Positions 1-11,036 of a stretch of DNA of 64,000 nt are shown piece by piece. Positions within the stretch are counted from its first letter, which is position 1; each line of letters begins with the position of its first letter. Made by a program: the position numbers and the translations under genes. Under the pieces are notes generated by a model that ran no database searches, was not told the origin of the DNA, and worked only from the letters and a program-made list of their open reading frames with translations. The stretch is taken from assembly GCA_019925105.1 (NCBI GenBank), contig JAHGAU010000006.1:248001-312000 (forward strand). Direction: 5' to 3'. The stretch is from Niebla homalea (taxonomy: Eukaryota > Ascomycota > Lecanoromycetes > Lecanorales > Ramalinaceae).

Positions 1-207
1 ATGGATGGATGTAGTCAATAGAGATGGTACTACCTGATCTCCTACGATGGATTCTGTAGTCTCATCGTATCTGATCACATATCACCTGCAGATATAAACT
101 AACTCCTCGCTCGTTGATGAAATGCACTTACTACGTCCGAGATCGCAACGGGGTCGTCTCCTGTTTCCTGCGTCGACTGCCGTCCATGTTTCCTGCCCCC
201 TTCGCTA

Positions 208-2087
208 TCATGTGGCCTCTGCTGCCCCGGACACCCACCCCCTGACCACCTTCCCCTGCAACTTGGGACAGCAAGCCCAGCTACATCCCTTCCTGATGAA
301 CGGCACCACTTCAACGTCATCTGGAGTGTGAACGCCTTCATCCCTGCTCTCCCCGTCTTCACGAAGAGCATAAATGGTAGCACGATGACCGGTCTGCCCG
401 AAACTCGACCCGATGTGTTCCCGGAGCTTCTGCACAGGCGCGGAGATCCTCCACCACTCCAGCCACTCCGTCCTTGGGACCACAAAAGCTTTGCCGCAGA
501 TGGCGCACTTCTGTCCGCCGTCACCATCACCATTGGGCTTGGAACGTTTGCGCCGACTATGCGCAGTTGTCGGCTCGCCATCGGAAGGGGCCCAGGCGCC
601 GGCTTGTTTGAGATGCCAGGCCCGCTGTAGCAGGCGGCCAAGGTGAGAATTCGGGCCTTGCGAAAGGAGGAAAGGTGCTTGTGCGAGGTTGGGGGATCGA
701 ATCGCGGCCTGGAGGGAGAGTTCAAGGAGGGAAGGCGCATGTGTCCTCAAATCGGGCGATGGGTCGAGCATTGACGTTCGACTGGGAGAGAGAATATAGG
801 AGTCGCATTCAGACGGGGCGGGCGGGTGCTGTGGAAGAGAAGCACCAGAGACATCGAGGAAGGCGATTGGTGTGGTGGCGACCTGATAGGGCTTAAAGTC
901 ACATGTCGTGCAAGGGGGCCGAATTGCAGCAAGGGAGTCTCGGCGTCCATCGCCTCTCAGGAGTGGTGAAGCTGCCCTGCAGAACTTCTTTCGGACAGAT
1001 GGGAACGGCCGCATGAACGGATTGGGGAAGAGATTGAACCTCGTTTGATCCCGTGCGGATTTCATCAGGGCGAGTAGTTCGAAGGGGAGGTAGCGGAGTT
1101 TATTGCAGCCCACATTGAGCTCTTCCAGATTTGTGAGGGCTGAAATGGCGGGAAGAATTTCGCTGATGGAGTTCGAGCGGAGGGAGAGCACATGAAGGAA
1201 TTTGAGTTGGTAAATCTCGTTAGGGACCGAGGTGAAATTGTTTGAGGAGAGGTAGAGTTTCAGTCGTGGGGCGAAGGTTACGAAGGAGTTGGGTTGGAGG
1301 TTGTGGGTATTGGTGATACTGTGGAGAGGACGGAGGGTGGCGCTGCGGAGTTCGGTGAGGTGACGGCCACTACGACCTCGTTAGCGATGCATACGCATGG
1401 GAGCGTCAAGAGCACTCACCTGAGGTCAATTGTATCTCGCCCTAAACTAACAATGTTTCCCACATCCTGAGCAACGTCATGCTGAACCCGGTTGGCATTC
1501 TTCAAGTCCGTGGGCTGCTTCTGCCAGTAAGGCCAAATAGGGCCATTGAAGTCCTCTGGATCATCGATGGTCCGGAACGCTTTAGCCCGCAGATGTCTCT
1601 CCCATTCAGGCCCCTTTTTCACGGAAATCACCACGACCTTTGACTCGTCATGTTCTGTGAAGTCCAGGGGATCTTCTGGAACAATTCGGACTCTCTCGAC
1701 GGGCTCGGTATCCTCCTTGATATTGATCCCACTTTCCACCGAGTCGTCGCTACCCATCCAAACCCCACTGTCAAAGTTCCTGCTGAACTTACCGCGTGTT
1801 GATTTGCCATTTCGTAGAGACCGCGTCCTTTTTGCTGTATTTACTTCGTCTTCGTACCACGTCCTCCTATGTTGCCGCTTGCGTCTCGGCTGCGCGTAAT
1901 TCTCAGCACTAGAAGCCGGGAGATCGTCGCTTGAGAACATGGGGGGATCGCTGGATGTGGCGAATATCGTATCGAGATCTTTGCAAGGCGCGGTATGAAT
2001 AGACGGGAAGAATTGAGGCAATTTTGGCTCGATTTCGGTGGAAAGGGTGGAGGAAGATTCTAGGATTGGTGAGGATGTGGTCGCCAT
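208..2087 (-). CDS. Leucine-rich-repeat protein with a cysteine-bearing tail
   Basis: Two exons, 2087..1420 and 1369..208, join through a 50-bp intron with a GTGAGT donor and give about 609 codons. The first 225 residues are polar and low-complexity with basic patches. Just after the splice come leucine-rich repeats (pattern LKLYLSSNNFTSVPNEIYQL, then LSLRSNSIS and LEELNVGCNKLRYLPFEL). The tail carries CAIC and later GCSWACC cysteines, an arrangement I associate with a conserved fungal LRR family of unknown function. The start is the first ATG of the open frame. No catalytic motif is visible; LRRs usually bind proteins, so a scaffold role is inference. The exact 3' end could shift if a late intron was missed, because the last 15 or so residues after the CC pair look unconserved. 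Confidence 0.75.
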
Positions 2088-2924
2088 TTCGAGATTGGAG
2101 AATGCGTGAGTCGCTGGCAGACTTCATATAACATTCGATCAATTGGTCAGCCTCGACACAAAGGCAAGAGATGCTGCTATGCAGTGCTTTGACAACAAAT
2201 GCTTGTGCTGCATGCACGAGAATTGTAGCACGGTGCGATGGACGTCATTGTTTACGTTGAGTGTTTCGATGTTGCCCGAAAGGGCTAGCTCGGGCTTATC
2301 AATCATATCTCTTGGCACAAGCACTTGACACTCGACTTCTTCAAAGTTCAAAGAGCAGTAAGATAAACATGTTTCTATCTGCTCATCAACGAACTCACTG
2401 ACCTCTACGTGAGGATACCTCGATCCAGGGTACGGTATGACCCGTTAGACAGCCATGCCTCATTCGTTCTGAAATCTCCATCCGCTCTCAAACATGTTCC
2501 TGGTCCAGCTGTTGAGGAGCTTGAGCCTTCATTGAGTAACAAATCAATAGCAAGTATCCTGGCCTCTTTGCTCTTTGTGCTATAATGTTATCGGTACTGT
2601 TACATCTACAAATTGTTTGTGATAGAAAAACCATTCATTGTCCGCGATCGCACATCGTTATCCCAGTATGATTTGCTGGTACAACATAATGCCTACAAGG
2701 CTGAGGGCTTATCCCATTTAGTGAATCTTTTTGTGTTCACCGACGTTTCTGGCTCTGATCATCCATTGAAGCTCCTGCAATTCCTTTTCCTTCGCCGATA
2801 CCCATTATCCTGCAGGCTTTGGTTACGAGCTAGGACCGTAAGAGGTCGTAGCAGGCTTCTTTGCCCCTGTTTCTTGAGAGAAGACCGACCGAGGATGTAC
2901 TCATGAGCCCGGATAAACTCTCCC
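2088..2924. other. Intergenic, no gene seen
   Basis: Short open frames on both strands have no recognisable domain and no splice partners. The left end must hold the promoter of the leftward LRR gene; the right end holds the 3' flank of the UstYa-like gene. Confidence 0.5.
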
Positions 2925-4046
2925 CTATGTATATGTACTGACAGCTGGATCGAGTATTGATGGCTGGAATGTGGTAACATCCTGACTCTGGAAATCATAA
3001 AACCCACAGGTCATGAAAGAAGATATTTTTCAACCAAATCGATCGACCTTGTGCGACTCCACAAAATCTAGGATCGGCTCCTATGTCCCCAAATCAGCAT
3101 TTCCAACACCTCAACGCCACACACCCTCGATGCAAACTCACCTTCTTCCGACAGACGTGCTCAATCCCATACCCATCAATCCCACGATTTCCGTGTCCAT
3201 CAAACGGCCCCGTGGGCCACTCAACCGTCGTGTCGAGATTACACATCACAGCTTGCCTGATGTAATCGAAGCAATGCGCAATATGTGGAAGCACGGTATT
3301 GTTGCGTGCCTCCTCGCTGTCGTAGTCGATTCCGATTAGGGACGTGCTGGTATTTCAGTTCATCTTCCAGAATTCGAGGCGGATCATGTCCTAGAGCGCT
3401 CGCACGTCAGCGGTTTATCTCTATGAAGACTCGTGGGGCAAATCCCAAGAGGAAATACGGCGGGAATTTTGGAAGAGAGGACAGGGAAGCAGAGCGCATA
3501 CGAGGCAATGATATTGATGCGTCCAACTCAACCCATACACCTGCGGCACACCGTCCTTGTCAAGTCGTCCATCAGGCAGATCGTACTTCTTGGAGTTGTT
3601 GATGTACATGAGCCCTACAAAGCCGGGGAGGGTGGACGACCAAGCTTTGTCGAGGTCGCGGGAGGATGGGCCTTCGAAGCGCTCGTCTGCTTGGAAGAGT
3701 ACTTTCTCGTAGCCGGCTATATTGATGATTAGGGGATGATCAGAAGGGGAGCGGCTGAAGGAGGAGAACGGATCGTACCCTTTGGTAGGAGAGATGCGCC
3801 TGGAATTTTTGGGATGCGACTGTTTTGATGCGCGATTACGAGCAAAGAGATAGTGATAACATTGAGGAGGACTGAAAACGCGATCGCCCATTGCGACTTT
3901 GTTCCCAAAATCCTCTGCCTTGTCAACCTTTTATCATCAACATCCATCAACTCATGCCTGGAGTGTGCATCGAACGAGACGTCTTGATATCCTCCACCAA
4001 GCAGCCTTTGCCCCACTTCTTTCTCTTCTGATATCCGTGGCAGCAT
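2925..4046 (-). pseudogene. UstYa-like (DUF3328) oxidase gene with an in-frame stop
   Basis: Four exons fit: 4046..3779, 3716..3502, 3390..3142 and 2987..2925, with phases that match. The protein begins with a polar cytosolic stretch, then one membrane segment (IAFSVLLNVITISLLVIA), then the DUF3328 region. Both family motifs are present: HQYHC at the end of exon 2 and HIAHC followed by FDYIRQAVMC in exon 3. In the family these histidines are essential for oxidative cyclisation or related tailoring of fungal ribosomal peptides and other metabolites. Oddity: codon 12 of exon 3 is TGA (3357..3355), between the two motifs and in the otherwise correct frame, so only the first motif would be made. 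It may be a real nonsense mutation or a sequence error. The last exon is less certain. No precursor peptide with repeated KR sites or tyrosinase gene is seen nearby. Confidence 0.75.
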
Positions 4047-5274
4047 TTTACACCAAAGTGATGTGTATTTTGACAGATCATCTTGGGGTACAAAAAGATG
4101 TCAATTCCAACATCGGTGGGGACGCGTTTCAGATTTTAGTCGAGGATGTTGGAATTGCGGCACGGTCTTCAGTGAGGCTGTGAAGTGTGACATCATAGGC
4201 CAAGCGATATTAGGATAATGCTCATGCCCTCCACTGGAAATTGAGCGGATCTCGACCGGAATGCGTGGCCCCAATCCCGGATCATAATTATTGAACGATG
4301 GTTCCAATCATCCAGAATCCCGGGAGTCACGAGCAAGTTTTATGATCCCGCCCCTGTATTGTGAAGAGTGCAATAGACTGCGGTATTGCTATAGAGAGTG
4401 CGGCAAGGACGTCGATGCTTGTATGCTCCCCGTTTCAGAGTTGTTGAGAGCTACAAGTCAATTATATGCCACCGAGCCTCGCGGCACGAGGAAGGCCTCT
4501 GGTCGTATAACACCCTCAACTTCGACTCCAGCCATTCCTCTTCTCAACGTGGTCATGGTCTTGTTATTGTGCAACTTGCGGAGATTGACCCTTGCTTCTT
4601 AAATAGCGGCGTCAGCTTGTGAAAATTGACACCCTCTTAATCACCGACGTCAACAGAATCGTCCTTTTTCGGAAGGGTGATGGCTCGACCGTCCCGAGCC
4701 TAATATCCCTTGTCGCCGGAAAACAACTCACGCTCGGGAGGTTAACCGAGGATAAGGATTTGATGTGGACAAGCATTGAGGTGGTTCGGACTTGGCGGAT
4801 GGTGAGTGAAGATGATCTTGAGGGGCTGAGGGAGGCTGCGATATTGGCTAGGGGGATGAAACGGCTGAAGTGGTGAGAGAGGTCCGCAATTTGTATGCTC
4901 TTGAGGGATCTGTTTATTGTGTGAACTGCGTTGAGCATAGATATAATCATGGTGTTGGTGTATTGGATATCTATGATTAATGTTCAATGGTCCAGTAACG
5001 AAAAGGGGAATGATTCAGTAGCGCCCTTTCATTTGCCTGAATCCAAGGAATTGTCAGGCCCAAATATTGAGGTCATCAGGAGATAGGATCGAAGAAGAAA
5101 CATGTTGATATGAATGAAGACATATACTCATATGAATACATCAACCATTTTACCCCACTCCAAAATACTTTGAAATGTGGGCCTATTGGCAGCTCGACAA
5201 CTCGCATGTATGAAAAGAATCTTTCATGCTTTATCACGTGGTAAGCTGTCGCCGAGCACGCGCCAAACGACCTT
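4047..5274. other. Intergenic, no convincing gene
   Basis: A plus-strand frame at 4619..4876 (85 codons, starts at ATG) is the longest candidate, but it has no recognisable domain and overlaps equally long frames on the other strand. I see no splice structure that would extend it. Confidence 0.4.
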
Positions 5275-6184
5275 CTAATCCACATCCTCCCCTCTCACCA
5301 CATTCACCTTTAACCTCCACCCCTCCACCGCATGTCCCAGCGCGCTCAACTTCGCCATAACAGCCATCAGACTCGGATCCTGACTCTCCACCCTCACCTT
5401 CTCCCTCACACTTACTTCTTGACCCCCACATAAATACTTGATCCAATTCATCGTGCACCTGCGGTCTAGCGGCCAGCCCCAATCTCGTCCGGATCGACAA
5501 CCCTGTAAAGGAAGCCAACGGATCCGTTCCCTGACTATTCAACACAGGCGGATGCGCCAAGGTGCGAATATGCAACACCAACGCCGCATCACAGATGCTC
5601 AGATGCGGCGCCAGCAGCGGATGCAACGGCGGCTCAAACATCTCATCATCAGGCAGATCATCATGCCACACACAACCCTTCACATCATCGCCCCCCTTCA
5701 TTGTCGCGCGGGCCTCCGCTATGGTGTCAGACAGCAGTTTCAACTGACTGGCAATGAACCCGCCATCCCGCGGATCCCCAGTCCACTGGCTCACATCAAT
5801 AATATCCAACGCCTGGTTCAAACATTCCAACAAATGGCTCAGCTGCGGTAGTGCCAACTCTGAAACAAGGCGTAAGGGGTAGGAAGGTTGACCCCGGGGT
5901 GGTGGTAGTGTGGGAAGCCGGAGTTGGATATCACCCTTGACGACGCGCGCGCCAACACGGGTGACGAACCCCTTGACGGACTCGGAGCGGAGGGAAGAGA
6001 GCGCAAGGGTGGAACCTGGGTCAGTGGGGGAGAGGAGGGCGAGGCATTCGAGGAGGCCGGATTTTAGAGATGTGAGTGCGGATTGGAGGAGGGTGAGGAG
6101 CCATTGTAACTCTGCGGCCAAAGATTCCTCTTCTTGGATGATAAGGTCTTCATCTGAGATTGGTGGCCAGACTTGGGCGGACAT
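5275..6184 (-). CDS. RAV2: Rav2/Rogdi-like V-ATPase assembly factor, apparent frameshift
   Basis: The N-terminal 250 residues match the Rogdi leucine-zipper family: acidic start DEDLIIQEEESLAAELQWLL, helical leucine-rich middle, and FTGLSIRTRLGL. In yeast Rav2 is part of the RAVE complex (Rav1, Rav2, Skp1), which reassembles V1 onto Vo of the vacuolar H+-ATPase. The conserved ending (VREKVRVESQDPSLM, then a short MAKLSAL helix) lies in the neighbouring frame and stops at 5277..5275. The two frames meet at a run of five C on the plus strand (5423..5427); four would restore one frame through both halves. As written, the unshifted frame reads to 5234 with a glycine-rich tail unlike the family. 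A homopolymer read error is the simplest explanation; a real frameshift allele is the alternative. No introns. Confidence 0.75.
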
Positions 6185-6972
6185 GTGGATGATGTGAGGG
6201 TTTATATAGGCTCACATGATGTTGAAATTTGATGTAGAGGTTGCATCATGCACAGCGGAAACCTAACGGCAGTCGGCGATTTTGGGCAGCCTTACAGATT
6301 CCGCACGGAACATGCATGGCCCTCGCAATGGCCATGAGTTGGACGAGAGACACAGAAATGACTGTGATCATGACCTGCCTGAGACTGACCATACGGAATA
6401 GGTGCAATCATAATCAAGCATGATTGGCGTTGCTCGCCCCTCTCAGGCTCTCACACATCCAAAATTGCGATCCTCCTGAGCAAAAAGCAAGCGCCACAGA
6501 ATGACGTTGATGCAGGCTTGTGAAGAGCCAAGAAGTCGAAAATTCGGATAGACACGGAAGATGGACGCCAAAACAAGGAAGCAGCAACCAATTGGGGCCA
6601 GTTGCCGCCCAAAAGGCCTAGAAGGCGGCCTGACTGATGAGCAAATAGCGCACCATCCGGATGCATGTCCAAGGCAACTAGGCCCAATCCCGACCGACAA
6701 CAGAGTTTGGCGCACGTAATGAATCGTGCGCTAACACGTCAGCCACACCGTTCATCTCCCTCCGAAACAACACCCCCTCCGCTTCGTCGTCGCCTGCTTT
6801 TACTTCAGTCTGCATAGTATTTTTTAACCTAGGATTCGACAACCTGCGCGGAGAGGGTGCTCATCGTGCTTGGTAAGACTTGCGCCCAAATGCCTCATTC
6901 TAGCAGCCATTGACGGATATTGTTGCAAGCTAAACAAGCTCCCCGACCCGCAAAGATTTGCTGCCCGCCAAG
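6185..6972. other. Divergent intergenic region between RAV2 and the SUR7-family gene
   Basis: Holds the promoters of two genes transcribed away from each other. No coding sequence with domain support is seen on either strand. Confidence 0.45.
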
Positions 6973-8103
6973 ATGGCCGTAGCCAGTAAATATCCCCCTT
7001 CCAGGAAAAAGACGATCATTCCCGTTCCCTGTTATGCGCATTCCCACAATCAGGTCGCTGACTATCTCCACCTTCATCAACAGGACCTATTCTTGGTCTC
7101 GCCTCCCTCATTCTAATTGCCGGCGCGGTCCTCCTAATCTTACTCACCTTGCTTGGGGGCGCAATCGACCACAGTCCGACCAACAAGTTCTACTTCCTAC
7201 AAGCCGACACTTCCGGCATTGCTGGCGCAGCATCGCAGACCCGATGGACTTTCTGGAATGCGTGCAGCGTCGTCAATGGAAGAAATAGCTGCCCGCATGT
7301 CCATCCGGCCTACCCATTGAACCCACCAGACAACTTTGACGGACCAGACGATGGGATCCCTTCGCAGTTCCTTGGGTACGTCAATGAACGATAGGGACTC
7401 TTGGAAGACTTGAAGGAGAAGATTCGGCTAACCTATGTTGGATGAATAGCACATCCCATTACTACTATCTCACGCGATTCATGTTCGCCTTTGTCCTGAT
7501 CGGCCTCTTTTTCGCCGTCTGCACCCTCTTCCTCGGCCTGCTTGCATTATGCAGTCGCATTGGCAGCTTCCTCTCCAGTGGACTTTGCTCGGTCGCGCTC
7601 TTCTTCCAGACACTGACCGCAGCTCTCATGACGTACGTACTGGTTAACATGATCCAAAAGGATACTTCCTATACCTACTTGGAAGCCGCCTGCTGACTTG
7701 GACTCTCCAATGATAGCGCAGCATACGTGCAAGGACGTGATGCCTTCAAATCGAACGGCAACAATGCCTCTCTCGGAAAATACAATTTCGGCTTCATGTG
7801 GGCGGCAGTGGCATGTCTCTTCCTCTCGACCGTCCTCTTATGCGGTGGTGGAGCTGCTGGAGGCAGAAAGGAGAAGCGGAGTGGTGGACGCGGTGGGAGG
7901 TTCGGAGGTAGGTTCGGAGGGAGAAGGAACAAGAGCCAGAAGAGGGATCGGGGCAGTTTCATCGACAGGAGCAGCTTTGAGAGTAAGTGAAAAACTATCG
8001 GATGCGCTTCAGCACATTGCTTGCTGTGCCCCAAGCAGGAATGGAGAATCTGACAAGTTGTACAGAGGGCGAAAGACCGCTTCCTTTGACGAACGGCGTA
8101 TGA
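6973..8103 (+). CDS. SUR7/PalI-family cortical membrane protein
   Basis: Five exons (6973..6985, 7084..7375, 7450..7632, 7717..7982, 8066..8103) give 263 residues in one frame. A 13-nt first exon supplies only MAVA plus one base. A first membrane helix (LASLILIAGAVLLILLTLL) is followed by an outer loop with the WTFWNAC motif and further cysteines, as in SUR7/FMP45 proteins. Three more hydrophobic helices follow (FMFAFVLIGLFFAVCTLFLG; LCSVALFFQTLTAALMT; FMWAAVACLFLSTVLLCGGG). The tail is basic and rich in GGR repeats. Family members sit in eisosome/MCC patches of the plasma membrane and affect endocytosis and wall stress. The last intron has a perfect GTAAGT donor and a CTGAC branch site; without it the protein would end at 7990. 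Confidence 0.8.
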
Positions 8104-9054
8104 CCGACTCCCCGTGGACTTACATGAGTTCAAGGATTTCGGTCACCTTTTGGGTCATTGGAGGGTTTGGAGAGGCTGGAATGGATGGAGAGCAGAGGTG
8201 GCTCACGCTCGCTTATACCCCTGGATCGACCGCGTCGTGCAATACCTTCAGAATCATTACTCTCAGGCGTTCGAAGCGAATTCTGATTTTTCAGCGCCTT
8301 GCTATTCTTACCATTATCACCAAAAAGGATGAAGAGGAGGTAATGAGGTTGTAATTGAAGTTGTAATGTAGGATCAGACAATCTAGTACGGATGGATATG
8401 ACTGTATCTATGGAAAACCCTTGAAACTGTACAAATCGTTATTGATTCACCATCTAATCCGTCCATCTCTTTCGGGCGTCTAGGCTCTTAAGCGAGATTA
8501 TTGGGCTCTTCAGCATGCGATTACAGCTTTCCATCGGTATGCATCCAGTACGGTCAGATCGCTTTGACCACTATACTGCTATGCATGGCACATGGCATTT
8601 TGCAATGTGTGTGTGGGGGGTCAGGGTTCTGGTTTTGCGGGGAAAACGCTAAGAAGAAGCAAGGGGTTGTCTGGGCTGTATGAAGCGTGTGGGTCGGATG
8701 TCCATCCTTTCATGCAGCTACGACTTCCAGCTACTTCTCTTTCCCTTTTGCTTTCGCCCGGTCGCCCCAGAGCCAGACCCCCCACTACCGCCACTGCGGC
8801 AACAACAACTCAGTGCTGACGACAAGTCTAATTCCTAATTCACTTATCCCACCTAGATCCCCAGACTAGTTCACCCCGCAATTGGATGCGATTGACTGCC
8901 CTAGGGAGCAGAAACAGGCGATTACTGATTGTAACAACACTGACCTACTAACGACGGAAGTCCTCATTGACACAAGGTCGAAGAAGGCGTTCAAAATTGC
9001 TTCTGCTCCCTTGTCTCATCCTTGAGCTCTCTCGTCGCTAATCAGCCTTCCATC
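8104..9054. other. Intergenic, no gene seen
   Basis: 3' flank of the SUR7-family gene and promoter of the NIPSNAP gene. Short frames are present but none has domain or splice support. Confidence 0.5.
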
Positions 9055-10341
9055 ATGCTCACGCGACGGCTCACGGCCTTTGCTCCCTCCTCAAACCCCT
9101 CCACCCTGCTCCTACGATGCCTCTCCACCACCTCCGCCAACCGCCGCACGCCCGCCCTCGCAGACATCACCCCCAACAATGCCTCCTCCTTCGACTCGAA
9201 ACAAGCCAAATTCCGCGAACAGATCAGACAAGCTACCAAGCAGAAAAAGGAACAAGATAGTCAGTTCTCTTCTCGCGGGTCTGCCGCCGCCACCTCCGCT
9301 GCTCCCTCGCTTCCTACCCATGGAGGTGAGGGCGGCAGCAGTGACAGCAGCAGTACCGCATCCTCATCCATCTCTTCCGCAGCAGATTCTGCCGCGGGTT
9401 CCGTTGGCCAAGCACTAGGCTCACTGTCCACTCATTCCCCCACAGGGCGCGAGCGCGAATCCTCCTCCCACCAAGAGTCCACCAAACGCGGCGGCAAGCT
9501 GAGCAGTCTCATCTACGGCACCCACGAGGGACGGCAGATGGACCAGGAGATCGAGAAGAGTTTCAGTCAGGTACTGGCGAGGGGGAAGTATGTGCATAGT
9601 ATTGTTTTTCACACGGTCAAGCCGGATAAGTTGGATGAGTATGTGGAGCTGGTCGGGGGTTGGTATCCGAAAGTCGCCGGGGAGGAGAGGAATCATGTCA
9701 ATCTGGTGGGGAGTTGGAGGACAGAAGTGGGGGATTGTGATACTTTTGGTAGGTGCTACCCCAACTGTCATGAACCTATTCCCGGCACAAACCTCGTCAC
9801 GTCAGAGAGGTCGGATATGAGATTAGCTGGTCGAACGGCTATCTGACTTTCCGTAGTCCACATATGGGAATACCAGCGCTACCAAGGCTACCACGCCTCC
9901 CTCCATGGCATCGCCTCCCACCCGGACTTCATATCCTTCGACCACAAGCTCAAGCAACTCATCACGTCCAAACACTCCTCGCTAATGCAAGAATTCTCCT
10001 TCTGGCCCACCTCTCCACCCCGCCAGCTCGGCGGCCTCTTCGAACTTCGCTCTTATACCTTACACCCAGGCAACTTACTAGAATGGGAACAGCATTGGCG
10101 GAAAGGATTGAAAGCGAGGCGGGAAGTCATGGAGGGCGTAGGCGCGTGGTTTGTGCAGATTGGGGATCTGAATACTGTCCATCATTTATGGCAATTCGCG
10201 GATCTGGAGGAGCGGAAAGCGAGGAGGGAGATGAGTTGGGGAGTGGAGGGCTGGGGGGATACGGTGCATAAGACTGTGCCGCTGATTCAGACCATGAAGA
10301 GCAGGATTTTGATTCCGATGCCTTGGAGTTCAGTTGCCTAG
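9055..10341 (+). CDS. NIPSNAP-domain mitochondrial protein
   Basis: Two exons, 9055..9748 and 9857..10341, give 392 residues. The ATG at 9055 is chosen because it starts an arginine- and serine-rich presequence (MLTRRLTAFAPS, then RCLSTTSANRR) typical of mitochondrial import. A serine/alanine-rich linker follows. The first NIPSNAP half is around residues 155-235 (KYVHSIVFHTVKPDKLDEYVEL, W-rich). The second begins after the intron (VHIWEYQRYQGYHASLHGI) and ends with the typical LFELRSYTLHPGNLLEWEQHW and WGDTVHKTVPLIQTMKSRI. NIPSNAPs are matrix or inner-membrane associated; in animals they have been linked to mitophagy, while the fungal role is not settled. Length and paired domains are normal. 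Confidence 0.85.
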
Positions 10342-11036
10342 ACGAGGAAACGGTCCGTGGGCCCTGGGAGGGGATCAAATGCAGAAGATTTAACTTTGGT
10401 CGGGCTTTTTGCAGAAGATCAACTCGAAAATGCCTGTGAACGGCATGCAGGACTAGACTACTTGGACGAGGCGCAAACGGCATCAAGGTCCTGCATTGAA
10501 GGATCTAGGATTCGGCAACATGATTTCAACAGCATAGCCGGCATTCGGTGGCCCGTCTCATTCCACTGCGAGCGTGTTCCATCATCGCTGGGCTGACTGC
10601 GAGCTGGTTCAACCAGCGCTGGGCGCGTGGGAATGGTATTGAAAAAGCAGCAAGTCTCACCACATGTACGTCCATTGTCTAAGTAGCCTAGATTGAGAAT
10701 TGAGAGTCACCTCATGCTACAAGATCTCCGATTCGATAGTAAAAAACCCGACTGATCTATGAAGGTGTGAATCAGACATCGATGTCGCTTGATTACCTTG
10801 GCCTTGAGAGATGTTGTATATTGCACATCTTTGCATGGACAAAAGGGGTTTGATATCACGTGCTTCCGGATATTAGCTCGTCGCGGTCGGGAATAGCAAG
10901 TCAGAAAGTCTGGCGCAACCTTCCATCAATTTACCTAACTCTAGTCAACCCTCGACAACATCATCTTCTACCTCGTACATTAACTCAAGGTCGCGCTGCT
11001 CCCATTATCCTCCACAGTAAACCAAATTACCCAAGG
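10342..11036. other. Intergenic, no gene seen
   Basis: 3' flank of the NIPSNAP gene and promoter of RPN5. No supported coding sequence. Confidence 0.5.

Noticed and set aside
4619..4876. 85-codon plus-strand frame considered as a gene
   Set aside because: No domain, no splice partners, and an equally long frame lies on the opposite strand.
2925..5274. A complete ribosomal-peptide (dikaritin-type) cluster around the UstYa-like gene
   Set aside because: No precursor with repeated core peptides, no tyrosinase, methyltransferase or second UstY gene was found within reach.
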